Shown: one piece after another, positions 1 through 11,403 of the stretch
Layout: the number at the start of each line of letters is the position of its first letter
Numbering within the stretch: position 1 is the stretch's first letter
Assembly: GCA_037178675.1 (NCBI GenBank)
Contig: JAYMGJ010000225.1
Coordinates: forward strand, 1 to 30,541
Source: Scleroderma bovista
Lineage: Eukaryota; Basidiomycota; Agaricomycetes; Boletales; Sclerodermataceae
Direction of reading: 5' to 3'
DNA: 30,541 nucleotides
The notes under the pieces: model-generated
Seen by the model: the letters and a program-made list of their open reading frames with translations, nothing else
Databases searched by the model: none
Told to the model about the DNA's origin: nothing
Translations under genes and position numbers: made by a program

Positions 1-1641
1 TGAATGAAGTCAGGGACTTGATCGGTCCTGAACATTCGTTGCTGGTACGTTACTAAGAGCGTAAGAGAAACCAAGGCCGATCGTGTTGCATCCCACAACA
101 CATCCTTCACCTTGAAACGATCAGATTCTGACGGTGGCAAAACCAATGGTACAACCATTCGCCTTACCTGGTTGTCTGCGTAAATGAACCTTTCTGTTCG
201 GTGAATATGCCAGACCATGGATGGTGCACGTCGCAAGCAAGGCAACTGTTACATGAATTTGTGGCCGACCGCTGGCACTTAGGTGGCAAGCTCAGCACTG
301 ATTGGCATGGTGGAATAGGGTACATACTTGGCGGAAATTGAAAATGAGGCTCACTGCCTAGGGCCTTGTGTTGATCGGGAAAGCGGTGGTAATTTGCTTC
401 AAAGTTTCACCACTGGATTCTAATCCAGCGTGCTTTCCGGAATGCCGTCAAGTTCTGGTGCCGCGATAGCTCAGGTACAAATATGGGTAAACACCTCGTC
501 CTTGCTTTTGACATAAAAGCGGTACTAGACTCGGTCACAACAGTTCCAACTCTCACCAGCTTTTGCCAAACATTTATGTAAATGGTAATGCTTGTTCTGG
601 CACGACCAAATCTCTAGATGCATATCAGTTTGGGTCGGTATGTTGGGAGCGTTTGCAATTCTCACACAGCAGCGGAGGGCCGGTAGTCATGAGGCCGTGC
701 AGGTGCCTCAAGTCGCAGGTAACGCGTTGGCCAAATGAAACACGGTGTAGTCCACGTTGGACTGTAGAACTATCATGAGCGGCAAAATTCGACACTACAT
801 CGAAGAAGGTAGGTGGCTTTCCGTGCTACCCGGCAGATAGTAATACTACCAATCAACTGATCAGTCTACCCCCTTTAAGATACTTAAATTTGATCAAGAA
901 GAAAATGGATGACACACTTGAAGCATTGTAAGGTAAGTGCGTATTACTTAAACGTGCCACTGAAAAATATTCTTGATGAACTGTATTTAGTTCAGATCCG
1001 CAGGCTGGCCAGCAGACCGCTGGACCTAATACTGTCCAAGCACGTGGACATTGGCAAAAGGGGCACAACTACAAGCATTTATCGTGTGATCACCATACCA
1101 ATGTTACTCCAACATCGTGCGGCCCTGCCAGTCCCTGATGGTTATTGATTGCCCTCTTTGCGGTGTACAGTGACATTCCTGGTATGCCAAGTAGGTCCGC
1201 TGGCTAGACTAAAGTACTTATTTAATAGACGTCACACGTGGCCACACAATCGCCATCATACGGCCAACTTCTGTGTATAGGGCTTCTTTGGCCAAGTGGC
1301 ACGTCCCTGACCACGAGGCGCAAGACCGTGGATACTTGCTCATAGTCGGGTCCATTGTGAGATTTTGAGACCTTCATGTATATATTAAACTTCCACTGCC
1401 AGCACGGCCCTCAAGTACACATGGGAAACCTGCCCACATCCCTTGCTCTAGAATTTATCGGGGAGAAGCTGCATGCCGAAGTCATGGTCACCAGAAAAAT
1501 AACCGACTGTATTCTTGGTGTAATATTTTTGCCATTGTTCGGCCGCCTGCTATATCATTGCGTGTTATAAGGACCCGCAAATCTGACCCTATTGAATACA
1601 TTTACATTTACCTTCAGCCACTATCCACTATCCAAGAACCC
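1..1641. other. Region without recognisable gene
   Basis: Only short open frames (about 60-80 codons) with no recognisable motif occur here on either strand. I see no tRNA, no terminal repeat and no gene-like chain of exons. The last 100 bases would contain the promoter of the kinase-like gene starting at 1642. The stretch could hold decayed transposon or gene remnants that I cannot identify by eye. Confidence 0.5.
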
Positions 1642-2958
1642 ATGAGCACTTCACTTGAACAAGTGTCGCGAAGAGCTGCGAGATGTAACATCAACCTCAA
1701 CGGCGATGTTTTACACCACGACTCCATGCTAGAACCCTTGACCGGTGCCAATGCTATCGTTCAAAGGGGAACTTTGTGCGCCAAGGGAAAGTCCGTAGCC
1801 ATCAAGTCAATTCGTTTTGTTCCTCTCGAAGAGGAATCAGCTGCAGAGGTGGTAGTCTCGGATTGTTGTCGGATTGCAGCTGATCATTGCTGTTCAGTAT
1901 ATTGTCCAGGAAGCACATGCATGGTCGAAACTCTGCCACGATAATATACTTCCACTCATCGGCATTGTTACTACATTTGATTACGCTGTTTCATTCATAT
2001 CCCCGTGGATGGACAATGGAAATGCTTATGATTATGTTCAAAATCATGCAAACGACCCCCGTCCTCTAGTAAGTAATGGTATTCGGGGTGTTTGGTTCAT
2101 TCAAATAGCTTCTTATGCAGCTTCTGGACATAGCAAGTGGTCTGAATTACCTCCACAACCATGAGTGTGGGCCTATATTCCATGGTGATTTAAGAGGTGT
2201 ACGTATATTAACTGGCTTTATTCGGATGCACCGTTTAGCATATCTTCCTTCCAGAGAAACGTGCTTGTACGCAAGGATGGCCGTGCGGTCCTGAGCGATT
2301 TTTCTCTTTCTTCCCTTGTCGAGTCTTCATTTGACACGTCAGCAGCGGCCCCCATTCGGCCAACATTAAGATGGATGTCTCCAGAAGAAATTCGGGGTTA
2401 CGAGAATCCAACTGCCGCCAGTGATGTCTGGGCCTTCGGAATGACAGCATTGGTATGGTGGCCAACTGCTCTAAATTATCCAACTCAGTCTAGTTGTAAC
2501 AGGAATTATTCACTCGGGCTCCACCATTCCACGAAATCCGGAGCTTGAGAAGGGTGCTTACTCGGATCGTGCAAGGTCCACCTGAACGCCCAAATGACAA
2601 AGCCTCCCTTTATCGTCTAACGGATGAATGGTGGAATATATGTAATTTGTGTTGGGAGCAGGAGCCATCGAAAAGGTCTTCAATGTCAGGCATTTCCAGG
2701 AAGCTAGAAATATTCTTTGTGCTTTTTGCCTTTCGCAATATTGTCCAACCCTCTGACCCTTATTTTGTTCAAGGCGCAACCGCGAACAACCGCGTTGGTG
2801 TCCGGGGATATATACTGGAACTCGCCACAGGCGGTGAAACAAGTTTGGTGCTCCCATTAAGTATTAGATTACCTCTGAACAGTTGCAGGTTTCCCACTCT
2901 AGGAGCAATGGCAAGTGACAAGCTGCATACTCTGCAAGACACTCACAACATCCCTTAA
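1642..2958 (+). CDS. Kinase-like protein A (TKL type, DFS instead of DFG)
   Basis: Proposed exons are 1642-1848, 1898-2068, 2121-2198, 2255-2452 and 2503-2958 (369 aa), joined by GT-AG introns of 49, 52, 56 and 50 bp with every phase conserved. The product is a protein-kinase fold. It shows a beta-3 lysine (AIKS), an alpha-C-like glutamate (QEAHAW), the hinge region, a catalytic loop FHGDLRGRNVLV in place of HRDLKxxN, then LSDFSLS where DFG is expected, and LRWMSPEE as the APE-type motif. The N-lobe is short and has no clear glycine-rich loop. DxWAFGMTALE and the WWxxCxxCWExxPxxR signature of fungal TKL kinases close the domain. The Mg-binding aspartate and catalytic-loop Asp and Asn are kept, so weak activity is possible. 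The last 80 or so residues after KLE are unlike the paralogs and may be read-through of an unspliced tail. Substrate and role are unknown. Confidence 0.75.
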
Positions 2959-4736
2959 TTTAGGCAAGAGCATCAAAATGAAAGATGTGAGTCTGAGTTG
3001 TTGCAGCTTGACTATGCTCACAATAACGGCAGTGCACAAATCAACATCATGATTGTATGTCTCCCCTCTACTATGACATGAACATAAAACGGTCTAATTG
3101 CAAGGCTGGTTGGCGTATAGCCCCTGAATCACCGTCGAATGTCAGTACTTGCATCTCTCACTCACAAAATGCGTGCGACTGTTGTAAGAAAGTACTGAAA
3201 ATGTCTCGTATCACCAGGCACTTGTAAATCTCGCTTACGGCCGGATATCTGCGAAACCGAGGTTGCAAGATTGCCTAGCCACAGGTCTCTAAACGGAGTT
3301 GTGCCATGAACGTGTATTACTGTGATAAGGACTGGGCCTCTCAGTGACTTTGCGATCTGTACTCCTTTAGATTACAACTTGATGCTGTTCTCTATCCTTT
3401 GATTTTGTTTCAAGTACTGTTTTCTCGGACCCGGGGCGGCTACTTGTTTGGGAGCATAGATGCCCGTGGCTAAGTTGGTCACAAAGAAACAATCACATCC
3501 AAGAGCGAGAGCGCGGACCGAGAGTTTGGAGAGAAGTAAGAGGGATGCCAGAGACTCGCGTTGATGCCACGAAGAACAGAGTACAAAGCCCCGAGTTACA
3601 TGTGCACAATTGTGTAAGTGCTGTAGGTATCTAGCCTGTAGCACAGATACAACAGTATAGCAACTGCAGTAGAGAGCCCATGAACAAAAAATGAAGTTGT
3701 AAGCACGAAAGAGTCCGTTGAAAAAGTGTGTGAGGGACAGCATTAACCATGACCCTCTCTACCATGTTAATCGAAAGAGAGGTATACCTAGATGCAGAGG
3801 CTTCGGGGAACCGCGTCCTGCGGGACGGTTTGGTTATGCTGTGCCAAAGTGCGATTTTCGCATGGTGATTCGGAAAGGAATGGTGGCCTTATCACCGGTA
3901 ACATCGGGTATGATATAGTATGAGCCCCAGTTTTGATCGACAAAGTAAGATGTGACCGCGATTAGTTTCACGTGATTGGATGCTGTTCAGGTCGCCACAC
4001 CGAAGAATTACAAATATGCGTCGACCCTTCGGGTAAGGAAGCGCTGGTGGGCGAAGGGCAGGGTAATGTGTGGATGTGTGGACTCGGTGCTGAAAATAAG
4101 CCGACGAGCGGCGGAAACTAGAAACCGACTTTGTGAGGGGCCTTATACAGTAGGACGGAATCGACCAAAACTCAAATAAACGCCTTTATTTGGTAGCCAA
4201 ACGTGCTGTAGGATTGGCCAAAGTGAGTTAGGGGAAACATATGCTGTGTTGTGATCCTCGAGCCTGCAGGGTATGACTGGTGCGACATTTACTTTCTACA
4301 GCTAAATAAAAGCGCTCACATGAGTTCTGGTCGAATCTGGCCTATCGATATGAAGTCCCCTGCGGCTGTTATCTCCGTGTACTCGCGGTACTGTGCCAGG
4401 TAACAAAAGAGACCCATGGTGGGAGTCAGAATTCAAATTCCGCGCAGTTCCACGAGTTACATAATACCCCTATCAGAAGTGTCCCTGGCCACAGCTTGAC
4501 ATATGTGCTTTCTCTCGATCAACAACATTCATGAGTCTTCCTCATGTATGCTGGCCAACGCACGCAGTATCCGATGCTGACCTGCCTTGCCAGCGGTGGC
4601 GATGTTCAGGATAACATGGCACAGACGCACAACATGCATATAACATGGTGCGATGGAATCTTCAATCCCTGCAAATCATATTCCACCAACGCCTCTCAAT
4701 TCGTTTCAATACGACACAGTTTCCAGTGGACTCATC
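2959..4736. other. Intergenic stretch between kinase-like genes A and B
   Basis: I see no convincing gene in this stretch. The open frames at 3372-3743 (-), 3718-3918 (+) and 3976-4179 (+) are short and have no recognisable domain or splice-linked partner. No terminal inverted repeats, tRNA or simple repeats stand out. Confidence 0.45.
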
Positions 4737-6016
4737 ATGAGCATTACTCTTTCACAAGTAACACAGCGCACCCCTAATCTTGGTGACCGAGTCCGTCGAT
4801 ACGGGAGCGTTTTTACTCGTGCAGGCAGCGGTGTGGTCGTACACCGAGCAGTTATGCGCGGTGAGACTGTCATAGTGAAGGATCATCGTTATGTGGGGCA
4901 CGGTACTGAGGCGATGAAGGTACTCCCACTGTCCCCCTTGTGCCTTGTGTACGTTTTCAGGACTGACTCGTATTCAGCACACCCTCCACGAGGCCTTCAT
5001 CTGGTCATTTCTGCATCACGAAAACATTCACCCGCTCCTCGGAATTGTTACGACTTTTGACAACCCCGTGTCAATTGTGGCTGAGTACGTGGCTTGTGTG
5101 GACGCACATGATTACGTCCAGAACCCGAGGGTCGATACCGCCTCCTTGGTACGTCGGAGAACCTACCATCTATCTACACACCACTGACTTTTCATCCAGC
5201 TTCTTGGGATTGCACGTGCGCTAAATTACCTCCATGCCCATCGGCAGGGTCCCATATTCCATGGAGATGTCAGAGGCGTAGGTCATCTCGTGCACCCGAG
5301 CATACCCCTCTTATGGAACCTGTCTACATATAGAAAAACGTGCTGGTTACCAACCATGGGCGTGCCTTACTAACCGACTTCGGCTGCTCCTACTTCCATG
5401 ATTATTCGTCTAACACCATCTACTCCTCTCCCCTTTCAGGCGCTCTGAGGTGGATGGCACCAGAGGTCATCGAGAGCATCGAGAGTAACGAGGGGGGAAG
5501 CCCAACTGACAAGGGGGACGTATGGGCTTTTGCGATGACAGTACTGGTGCGTTCCTCTAATTTCGTGTCATCTTTCACACACAAACGAAGTTCTGCAGGA
5601 GCTGTCGACTGGCAAACTACCATTCGAAGATATAAAAATTGACAGGGGCGTCACGGTGCGCGTGTTAAGGGGGATGCCAGACCGCCCTCGTCGCATGAGC
5701 AACGAGTGGTGGGACCTATGCACTCTGTGTTGGAAATCGGATCCCGCGTTACGACCTACCATGATGGATCTCGTCCGTAGAATCGAAATGGTGGGTCTAC
5801 TGACACTCGGATTTGACAATTTGAAAAGAAGATTGAACACAACAGATCGTTACTTCATTTCGAAGGCCTCAAGGCAAAGATGGGGATGAAGATGGGGATG
5901 GTGGTGGGACTAATGAAGTCCCCATTTCACAGGCTGTTGATAAAATGACGAGTACTACGCGGGTGCGTTGTTCTTTCGATACTAGTCAGGAGCCTACTAA
6001 CGGCGCTTTATCATAA
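4737..6016 (+). CDS. Kinase-like protein B (TKL type, key catalytic residues present)
   Basis: Proposed exons are 4737-4902, 4961-5148, 5200-5277, 5334-5546, 5599-5790 and 5846-6016 (335 aa). All introns are GT-AG, 51-58 bp, and phases agree. I chose donor 4903 over the nearer GTACTC at 4920 because the latter puts an in-frame TGA right after the junction. The protein shows VIVK (beta-3 lysine), HEAFIW (alpha-C Glu), LHHENIHPLLGI, FHGDVRGKNVLV (catalytic loop), LTDFGCS (intact DFG) and LRWMAPEVI. It is therefore the only one of the four local paralogs with K, E, D and DFG all present, and the best candidate for an active kinase. The N-lobe is short, with only a weak Gly-x-Gly (AGSGVVV). The last exon adds a Gly/Asp-rich tail with no homology I recognise; if the last intron is retained, the protein instead ends at 5889. 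Confidence 0.78.
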
Positions 6017-6599
6017 GCTAATGCCCGATTGTTCGAAGACCGTTACTTCACTGTCAAGCTACTGCACCCAGCCTATCTGCATTTCCATTTAAGTGATGCC
6101 TTTTGTCGAGGCTTTATTATTTAGCTCTACTACCAAGGGCCTACCTATCATTCGATTTGACATCGCGAGTTCATGATAGGCTGTTTAGTAGTTCGTTGTT
6201 TTTCACTTTCGTTCTTGCCATTTCGCAATGATACCTGCCACTCATACCTTGTGTATACCCATTCTTGATCTACCGTTATGACTTTTGGAATAAAGCGGCG
6301 TCGAATGAGTCGGGATCGAGAGCCTGACAACCGAACGTGGTGATTAAGCGTCCTAGGCTAGTAGGGGGCGCCCTCAGTCGGTTCGATCATTTGATAAGGC
6401 AACCACATCTGCAAGACGACTGAAATGAAATACGCGCTCGGCAGAGATTTGACAACTTACGGACATTTACGACCATGAGATGGAGGCTGCTCATTGGCTA
6501 CTCAATATCTCAAGATTCTATCTCGCGTATCAAAGAGATATGATCACTATTGTCAGTAGATATGCACAACTGTAATATTGCATAGTACAAGAAAAGTGA
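6017..6599. other. Non-coding stretch left of the Plavaka remnant
   Basis: No gene was found. One end of the Plavaka element should lie in or near this stretch, because the transposase stop codon is at 6600. I could not find a terminal inverted repeat pairing it with the 14.3-15.1 kb region. Confidence 0.4.
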
Positions 6600-6894
6600 C
6601 TAGTACTGTGATTGTAGATGTAGAACATGGAATGTCTCCTTGTCAGCAAACGTATTCAAATAATAGCGTGCACAGCCTTCCATACATGTTTTGCTGTTTG
6701 GTTCTACATTAGGGAAAGCTGTATGGAAAACGGGTACGAGGTCCAGTGCATGAAACACATCAGTTAGTGGAACAATATCTGTCGCGATGCCTGTCGAAGG
6801 ATCTACACGCTCGACTTGGTGCAATCCAACACTGGGCCTACCTGCAGATAACGGAAGGACATGGTAACGGGAGGCAATGTCCACAACAGGAGAG

Positions 6895-6899
6895 AGTGG
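6895..6899. repeat. Target-site duplication, left copy (AGTGG)
   Basis: This is an exact 5 bp match to 8110-8114. It is called a target duplication because transposase codon phase is continuous across the pair. Confidence 0.65.
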
Positions 6900-8109
6900 A
6901 CACTACGCAGCGGGCTCTACACAAATGATATGAAGTCTTTAACTCACTTGGGTAGACGGTTCTAACTTGGAGTGACAACCGAAGGTGGTTTGAGAGTTTG
7001 TTGATAACAACAGAGGATAAAACAAGTGGGTAAAATCCTACTGTGCTACTAAAAGCATAAGAGTATTTATACGTCTGAGCTGCGCACAGACCATGTAAAG
7101 TAGAGTGGCCATAAGAGTCCATAAACGGACAGTTAGATAAGTACCTTCCTAACATAGTATCCTGTGGAAACTCGTAGAACCTCGTAGAATACCACAGTGA
7201 GTCATAGGTAAGATAAGAGATAAGAAACAGTCTAGACATGACCTCATAGGAACGTTCTTGAAGAAACGTTATCTCTGCTTATCTTGATGATGTCATAGAT
7301 AAGAGATATGACTCCGGTTAGTCGGTACTTTGATAACCGGTCATGTGACAGAAGTATCACATGGAAGTTGGCGAGTCCAGACACATCACGTGTCAAGGCT
7401 CTAGGAAAGTCACGTGCTGTTGATGACTAAGCACTTACTTTCTCAACACATGGAACAGGTGTCAAGTCCGGGTCTACTCCGGTAGGGGGTCTGGTCAAGT
7501 CCGGACGAAAGCGGACGAAGGAGGAGGGCAGATACTGGACAAGAGATTAGTCCGGCCGGAGTTGGTGACCGATTGGGTTCAACGACTAAGGACAACGAGT
7601 GTTGACCCCTTGCGTAGGTTCTGGTCAAGGGAAGGAGACGGAGACGGAGATGGACGAGAACAGGAGTAGTGACTTATGTTGATTTCAGACTGAGGTCTAC
7701 AAGGTAAACTAGAGGGTACTTATACTAAGTAGAAACTAGGGTCGAGTACATACGGTGACAAGTAAACAACCTAATAGCGGACAAGGGATGACCGGAGTTA
7801 GGACTAGGTCAGGTCCGGTGAAAATAAAGTCAGGACCGGGTAAAATAAATCAGGTCCGGTGAAAATGCTACAAGGTATAGGATATATCGAGTTCACGGAG
7901 AACTCACGTCAAGGCAGGGTAGATGGCGAGGTGTAGTAAGAGTGAATGGAGTATAGACCAAGGGTCGTAGTTAGCGGAAGGTTATCTGCGCGACCGTGAC
8001 CAGAGTAACTGAGAACGACCGGAGTTGAGCTATGGGGCTGCAATGCAACCGGAGTAACTGGATAGGATCCGGAGTTGGACATGGTCGTAACAACAGGCAG
8101 ACATAACAC
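6900..8109 (-). mobile_element. 1210 bp insertion with AGTGG target duplication (solo-LTR-like)
   Basis: The direct repeat AGTGG (CCACT on the transposase strand) lies at 6895-6899 and 8110-8114. On both sides it falls at the same codon phase of the transposase, so removing the insert plus one repeat copy restores a continuous frame. On the - strand the insert begins GTGTTATGTC, has repeated CTCCGG/ACCGG motifs over its first 650 bases and a TATAAATA box near 7058. It has no coding capacity. A 5 bp duplication, TGTTA near one end and a TATA box about 160 bp from the other end suggest a solo LTR of a Gypsy- or Copia-like element. However, the exact ends are not TG...CA, so an unclassified non-autonomous element is also possible. 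Confidence 0.65.
7812..7866 (+). repeat. Three tandem ~20 bp repeats (CAGGTCCGGTGAAAATAAA type)
   Basis: Three near-identical units, two of the form CAGGTCCGGTGAAAAT and one CAGGACCGGGTAAAAT, lie head to tail within the 1210 bp insertion. Each contains the CCGG core that recurs across 7460-8135. They resemble the enhancer or subterminal repeats of an LTR or DNA element. Confidence 0.7.
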
Positions 8110-8114
8110 AGTGG
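8110..8114. repeat. Target-site duplication, right copy (AGTGG)
   Basis: Partner of 6895-6899. It lies inside the transposase codons for Thr-Pro-Leu, and the same Pro-Leu codons are found at the left copy. Confidence 0.65.
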
Positions 8115-9731
8115 GGTTGCAGTGATATCTTCCGGTAGGCTTGTTGCTTTCAGCTTGAAGATAGCGCGGACTTGAGCAACAACTAAAGAATTGTGAGTGA
8201 GGAGTGTGGAGGTAGCCCAAAACATACCATAAACGTCGCCAGGTCGACGAAGCAGCACTGCATCACAGTATCCAAGTGGGTATTCGTTAGAGGGCGGATG
8301 AGCTTGGACAACCTGGCTTTTATTCACGAAGCGTGAACGAAACGATGAATGTGTTTGGATTTGAAATTTGTTCCATGCAATTAAACTCCCTTGAGAATCC
8401 CACCTGATTGAATTACCACGTGAAGCGTCGCCCACGTAGCATGAAATAAGAGTCGAAAGATCTGGTAGATGGTAGAGGGCCTGCATGGCCACCATGGATA
8501 AAGCTTTGTGATCAGGTCGGACAGTGACATGAAGTGCTACATCGCCAAGTGTTGAAATGAAACTTTTTGGGTTGTCGAAGTGATTACGGAACAGGCGAGG
8601 GCCACGGAATGTCGACTCCTTCTCAGGTACAACGTGCTGGATGAATTGCAAGGTGGGGTCAATAACTGTCACTTCATCGTGCTCAGCATGGACCAAGTTC
8701 TCCAGAGCTGAGCTTTCTGCTTGGCGCAGAACTGCATAGAGATTGAAGAGCCGGATCATTTCCTCGCGGTTGAGGATCTCGACAACCTGGTCCACATAGG
8801 TATGAGTATTGCGACTTGTACACTGAAACATTGTTTTGCAGTGCGTGATGAGAAGGCGCTCCGGGACATCTGCGGTGTATTGAATGAGTGGACCATTCGC
8901 CTTTGTTTGTCGCGTGAAGCTCATCATGAGCTCGAGCTTTGGAATCTTGAAATGGCCAATGGGCCCCTTCCCACCCCTTCGCGCTCTAAGGTCGAGAATA
9001 CTTTGCTTCCTAGCATGAAATTCCACGAGTGCTTGTTCCATGGCGGTGATTGAGGAGTCGGTGTGCACTGGATCTTGCGCACGATAAATGAATTCTATCA
9101 ATGCACGAACGGCATGGATGAACTCATCCGACGCAGTGCCTGCACCATCCAAGATTGGCACTATTGTCCTTTCCATATCGCGGTGATCGCGCCCAGTCAT
9201 TTGGAGTGGCCGAGACACTCCAGACGAAAAGTGGCGAAACAAAATGCATTGATGCAAGCTACTGAAGCGAGAGTCGAGGGTATTAGGCCCAGCCACTACC
9301 TTACACCAGTTGAGGACGTGGTCGAAGAAAAATTTGTGCCCGGTGTGAAGCACTTCACCGGTAAGGAATAGCGAGGGATCACAAAACATCCAGTCACGCC
9401 AAAATGGCAGATGGACACCAAGAAGTTTTAGGGCCTTGGCGGCCTTCAGAAAGGCTGCGAGATCCCAGGCATCGCAACTCTGGCACAGCTTCTCTATGAG
9501 ATAGAGGGTGTGCTCGCGCGTTCGAGGAGCAGCAGGGGTGGGACTTCCAAACTGAGGCATCTCAGCGATGGTCACAGGAGACGCATTCCTTGTTACGCAT
9601 GCGATGAGTTGTTGTTCGGGAAGATCTGCAATATAGGAAACAAGGGGGGTGTAGCCATTGTGAATATATCCGCTAGGATCTACGAGAGCGATTCCATTTT
9701 TTGCGGCATCTTTCAATGACGCTTTCGGGTC

Positions 9732-10216
9732 TGTTTGGACTAGTCCACGCTACTCAGCACAGCCACCCGCACCCTACCCGCACGAGAGCTCTCCAATGCG
9801 CAGCTTGGTACACCCGATAGGGCCCTGTGAAGGTCCTGCATGCGTAGCTCATCCCTATCCCTTCCTGACTGTCTCAGTCACTTGGAGTAGCATCGAGTCG
9901 CACTACTACATCGCATCGGGTCATGCTACATTGCATCGGGTCATGCTACATTGCATCGGGTCGCGCTACATTGCATCGGGTCGCACTACATTGCATCGGG
10001 TCGTGCTACATTGCATTGGGTTGCGCTACATTGCATCGAGTCACGCTACATTGCATCGGGTCACACTACATTGCATCGGGTCACACTACATTGCATCGGG
10101 TCGCACTGCATTGTGTTAGGTCACTCTCCTGCATAGGGTCTCACTGCATAGGGTCGCATTGCATTGGGTCGCATTGCATTGGGTCGCATTGCATTGGGTC
10201 GCATTGCATTGGGTCG
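9732..10216. other. 485 bp insertion in the transposase carrying the minisatellite
   Basis: On the - strand the codons GCT GCA ACA end at 10217 and the downstream frame resumes with GAC CCG AAA at 9731. ACA also precedes the right seam (9734-9732), so a short AACA direct repeat flanks the insert. Joining the seam gives one continuous frame. Besides the tandem array the insert has about 165 bp of unique sequence (9735-9900). An unrecognised intron is the alternative explanation, but no donor/acceptor pair in matching phase is obvious. Confidence 0.5.
9901..10216 (+). repeat. Compound minisatellite: 20 bp units then 15 bp units
   Basis: From 9921 to 10100 there are nine clear 20 bp units of the form TCRYRCTACATTGCATCGGG, with degenerate units on each side. 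From 10151 to 10210 there are four exact 15 bp units, GGGTCGCATTGCATT. The 15-mer is the 20-mer without five bases, so both arrays share the GGGTC...CATTGCAT core. The array lies inside the Plavaka transposase reading frame. On the - strand the 15 bp units add an in-frame MRPNA pentapeptide repeat to the upstream transposase piece before a stop. Confidence 0.9.
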
Positions 10217-11403
10217 TGTTGCAGCGGTTACCACATCCAAGCACGAGTGGAATACCCGCGATAGGAGAAGTGTTCGGTAATCTGAATGAATGTTGAACTC
10301 GGGAGATGGGATGAATGCGACACAACGCCATGCGTGTGATGTAGCTTGCATCCTAATATCTGATGCAATGTTCCCGATAGTTAAAAAAACAGGGTGCATC
10401 TCTAACCCCCCAGTTTGACGTGTAACAGGTGTTTTATCCGAAGCAAGAATAATGGGGACGATCGTAGATCCAATAGGGAGCTGTGCCTGTGATGTGATGG
10501 ACAATATATCGGTGAAAGACTCTGGAAAAGAGTTGCCAATGACTCACCTGAATTTCGAAAGCACGTGTGCCTGTAAAGAATTCACTATACTCTTGCTCCG
10601 TACCACACATGACCTTGTGGGGATCGTATGTCATGTGGTCAGCGAATATGGGGTTGGAGAATAAATCTTTGACTACTTCCAGACCATCGCGCCATATCAA
10701 ACGAGCGTCATGCGTTGTTTCAAGACCATTCATATCAATTTTGGTAGACTTCCATTCGGGTCCTGTGGGTAGATTTGCCAACCAGCCAAAAAGTTGATCC
10801 GTAGTTTCAAACGTCGGCTTTGGACGGGTATCAAACTATTTGGGTGTGATGAGATGAGGATCAATGCAACAAGAAAGTAAACACACCCATCGTAATTTTA
10901 AGAACTGGGAGATCTGTGTTTTGTTCAAGTTCAGTGCAAGGAACTTTGCAAGCTCCCATTCGCCCTCATCAGCAAATGGATAATATACTTGGTGCTCGCA
11001 ACGTCTCTCATATTCATGTGCCTTCAAGCGGTCCAATAGTGTATTGCCCTTTCCATAGACATATCCAGAGTCTTTGTGATATTGCCCTGTAACATTGGTT
11101 TCTCCTGCACCTCGTCTAAATGCAGGAGGTGTTGGGATTTGGACGTTGTCTTCAAGGGTAGAAATGCATTGTACACCATCTGTGTTGAAGTGATGTGTCA
11201 GCGCATCGGGAGATGAGAATTGCAAGCTACAATTGAGACAGCGGATATCAATTTCCATGTGTGATGACGATCAGCTGGTGGAGAGAATGACTGCTGAGTA
11301 TGCACCGGAGTATGCACCGCAAGAATTCTTCTAAGTCTTTCAAAGTCAGATACTCACGCCGGCACAGCCTCACCGCCCCTCTCCTCCACTCCACCGTCAT
11401 TTA

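Larger units (their letters stand above)
6600..11258 (-). pseudogene. Plavaka-type transposase, split by two insertions
   Basis: The gene reads 11258-10887, 10835-10548, 10486-10217, [485 bp insertion], 9731-8110, [1210 bp insertion plus one copy of the 5 bp direct repeat], 6894-6600; about 940 residues in all. The first two gaps are GT-AG introns of 51 and 61 bp. The N-terminus has a C2HC finger (C7, C10, H23, C31), then a WFDTRPKPTFE-like linker and PTGPEW, as in Plavaka transposases (class II fungal elements related to CACTA/KDZ). LASDKTPV with a following IGNI, and SYIADLPEQ, match the catalytic core. The C-terminal piece carries the conserved DIVPLTDVFHA and YYLNTFADKETF. The usual TEHAHVTE-like segment is altered to PERLLITH. 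Codon phase is the same on both sides of each insertion and no other stop or frameshift appears, so the coding frame was intact until the insertions. Family assignment is from remembered family features, not a search. Confidence 0.8.

Noticed and set aside
7909..8220. A 103-codon - strand frame reading Ser/Thr/Pro-rich text
   Set aside because: It spans the insertion boundary and is made of the CCGG-rich repeats; not a protein-like sequence.
8721..9719. Several + strand frames of 70-110 codons
   Set aside because: They are antisense shadows of the Plavaka transposase, whose - strand translation matches family features throughout.
9796..10264. Open frames on + reading GSHYIASGRATLHRV-like repeats
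   Set aside because: They are translations of the 20 bp minisatellite, which stays open in several frames by chance of its composition. No gene signals are present.
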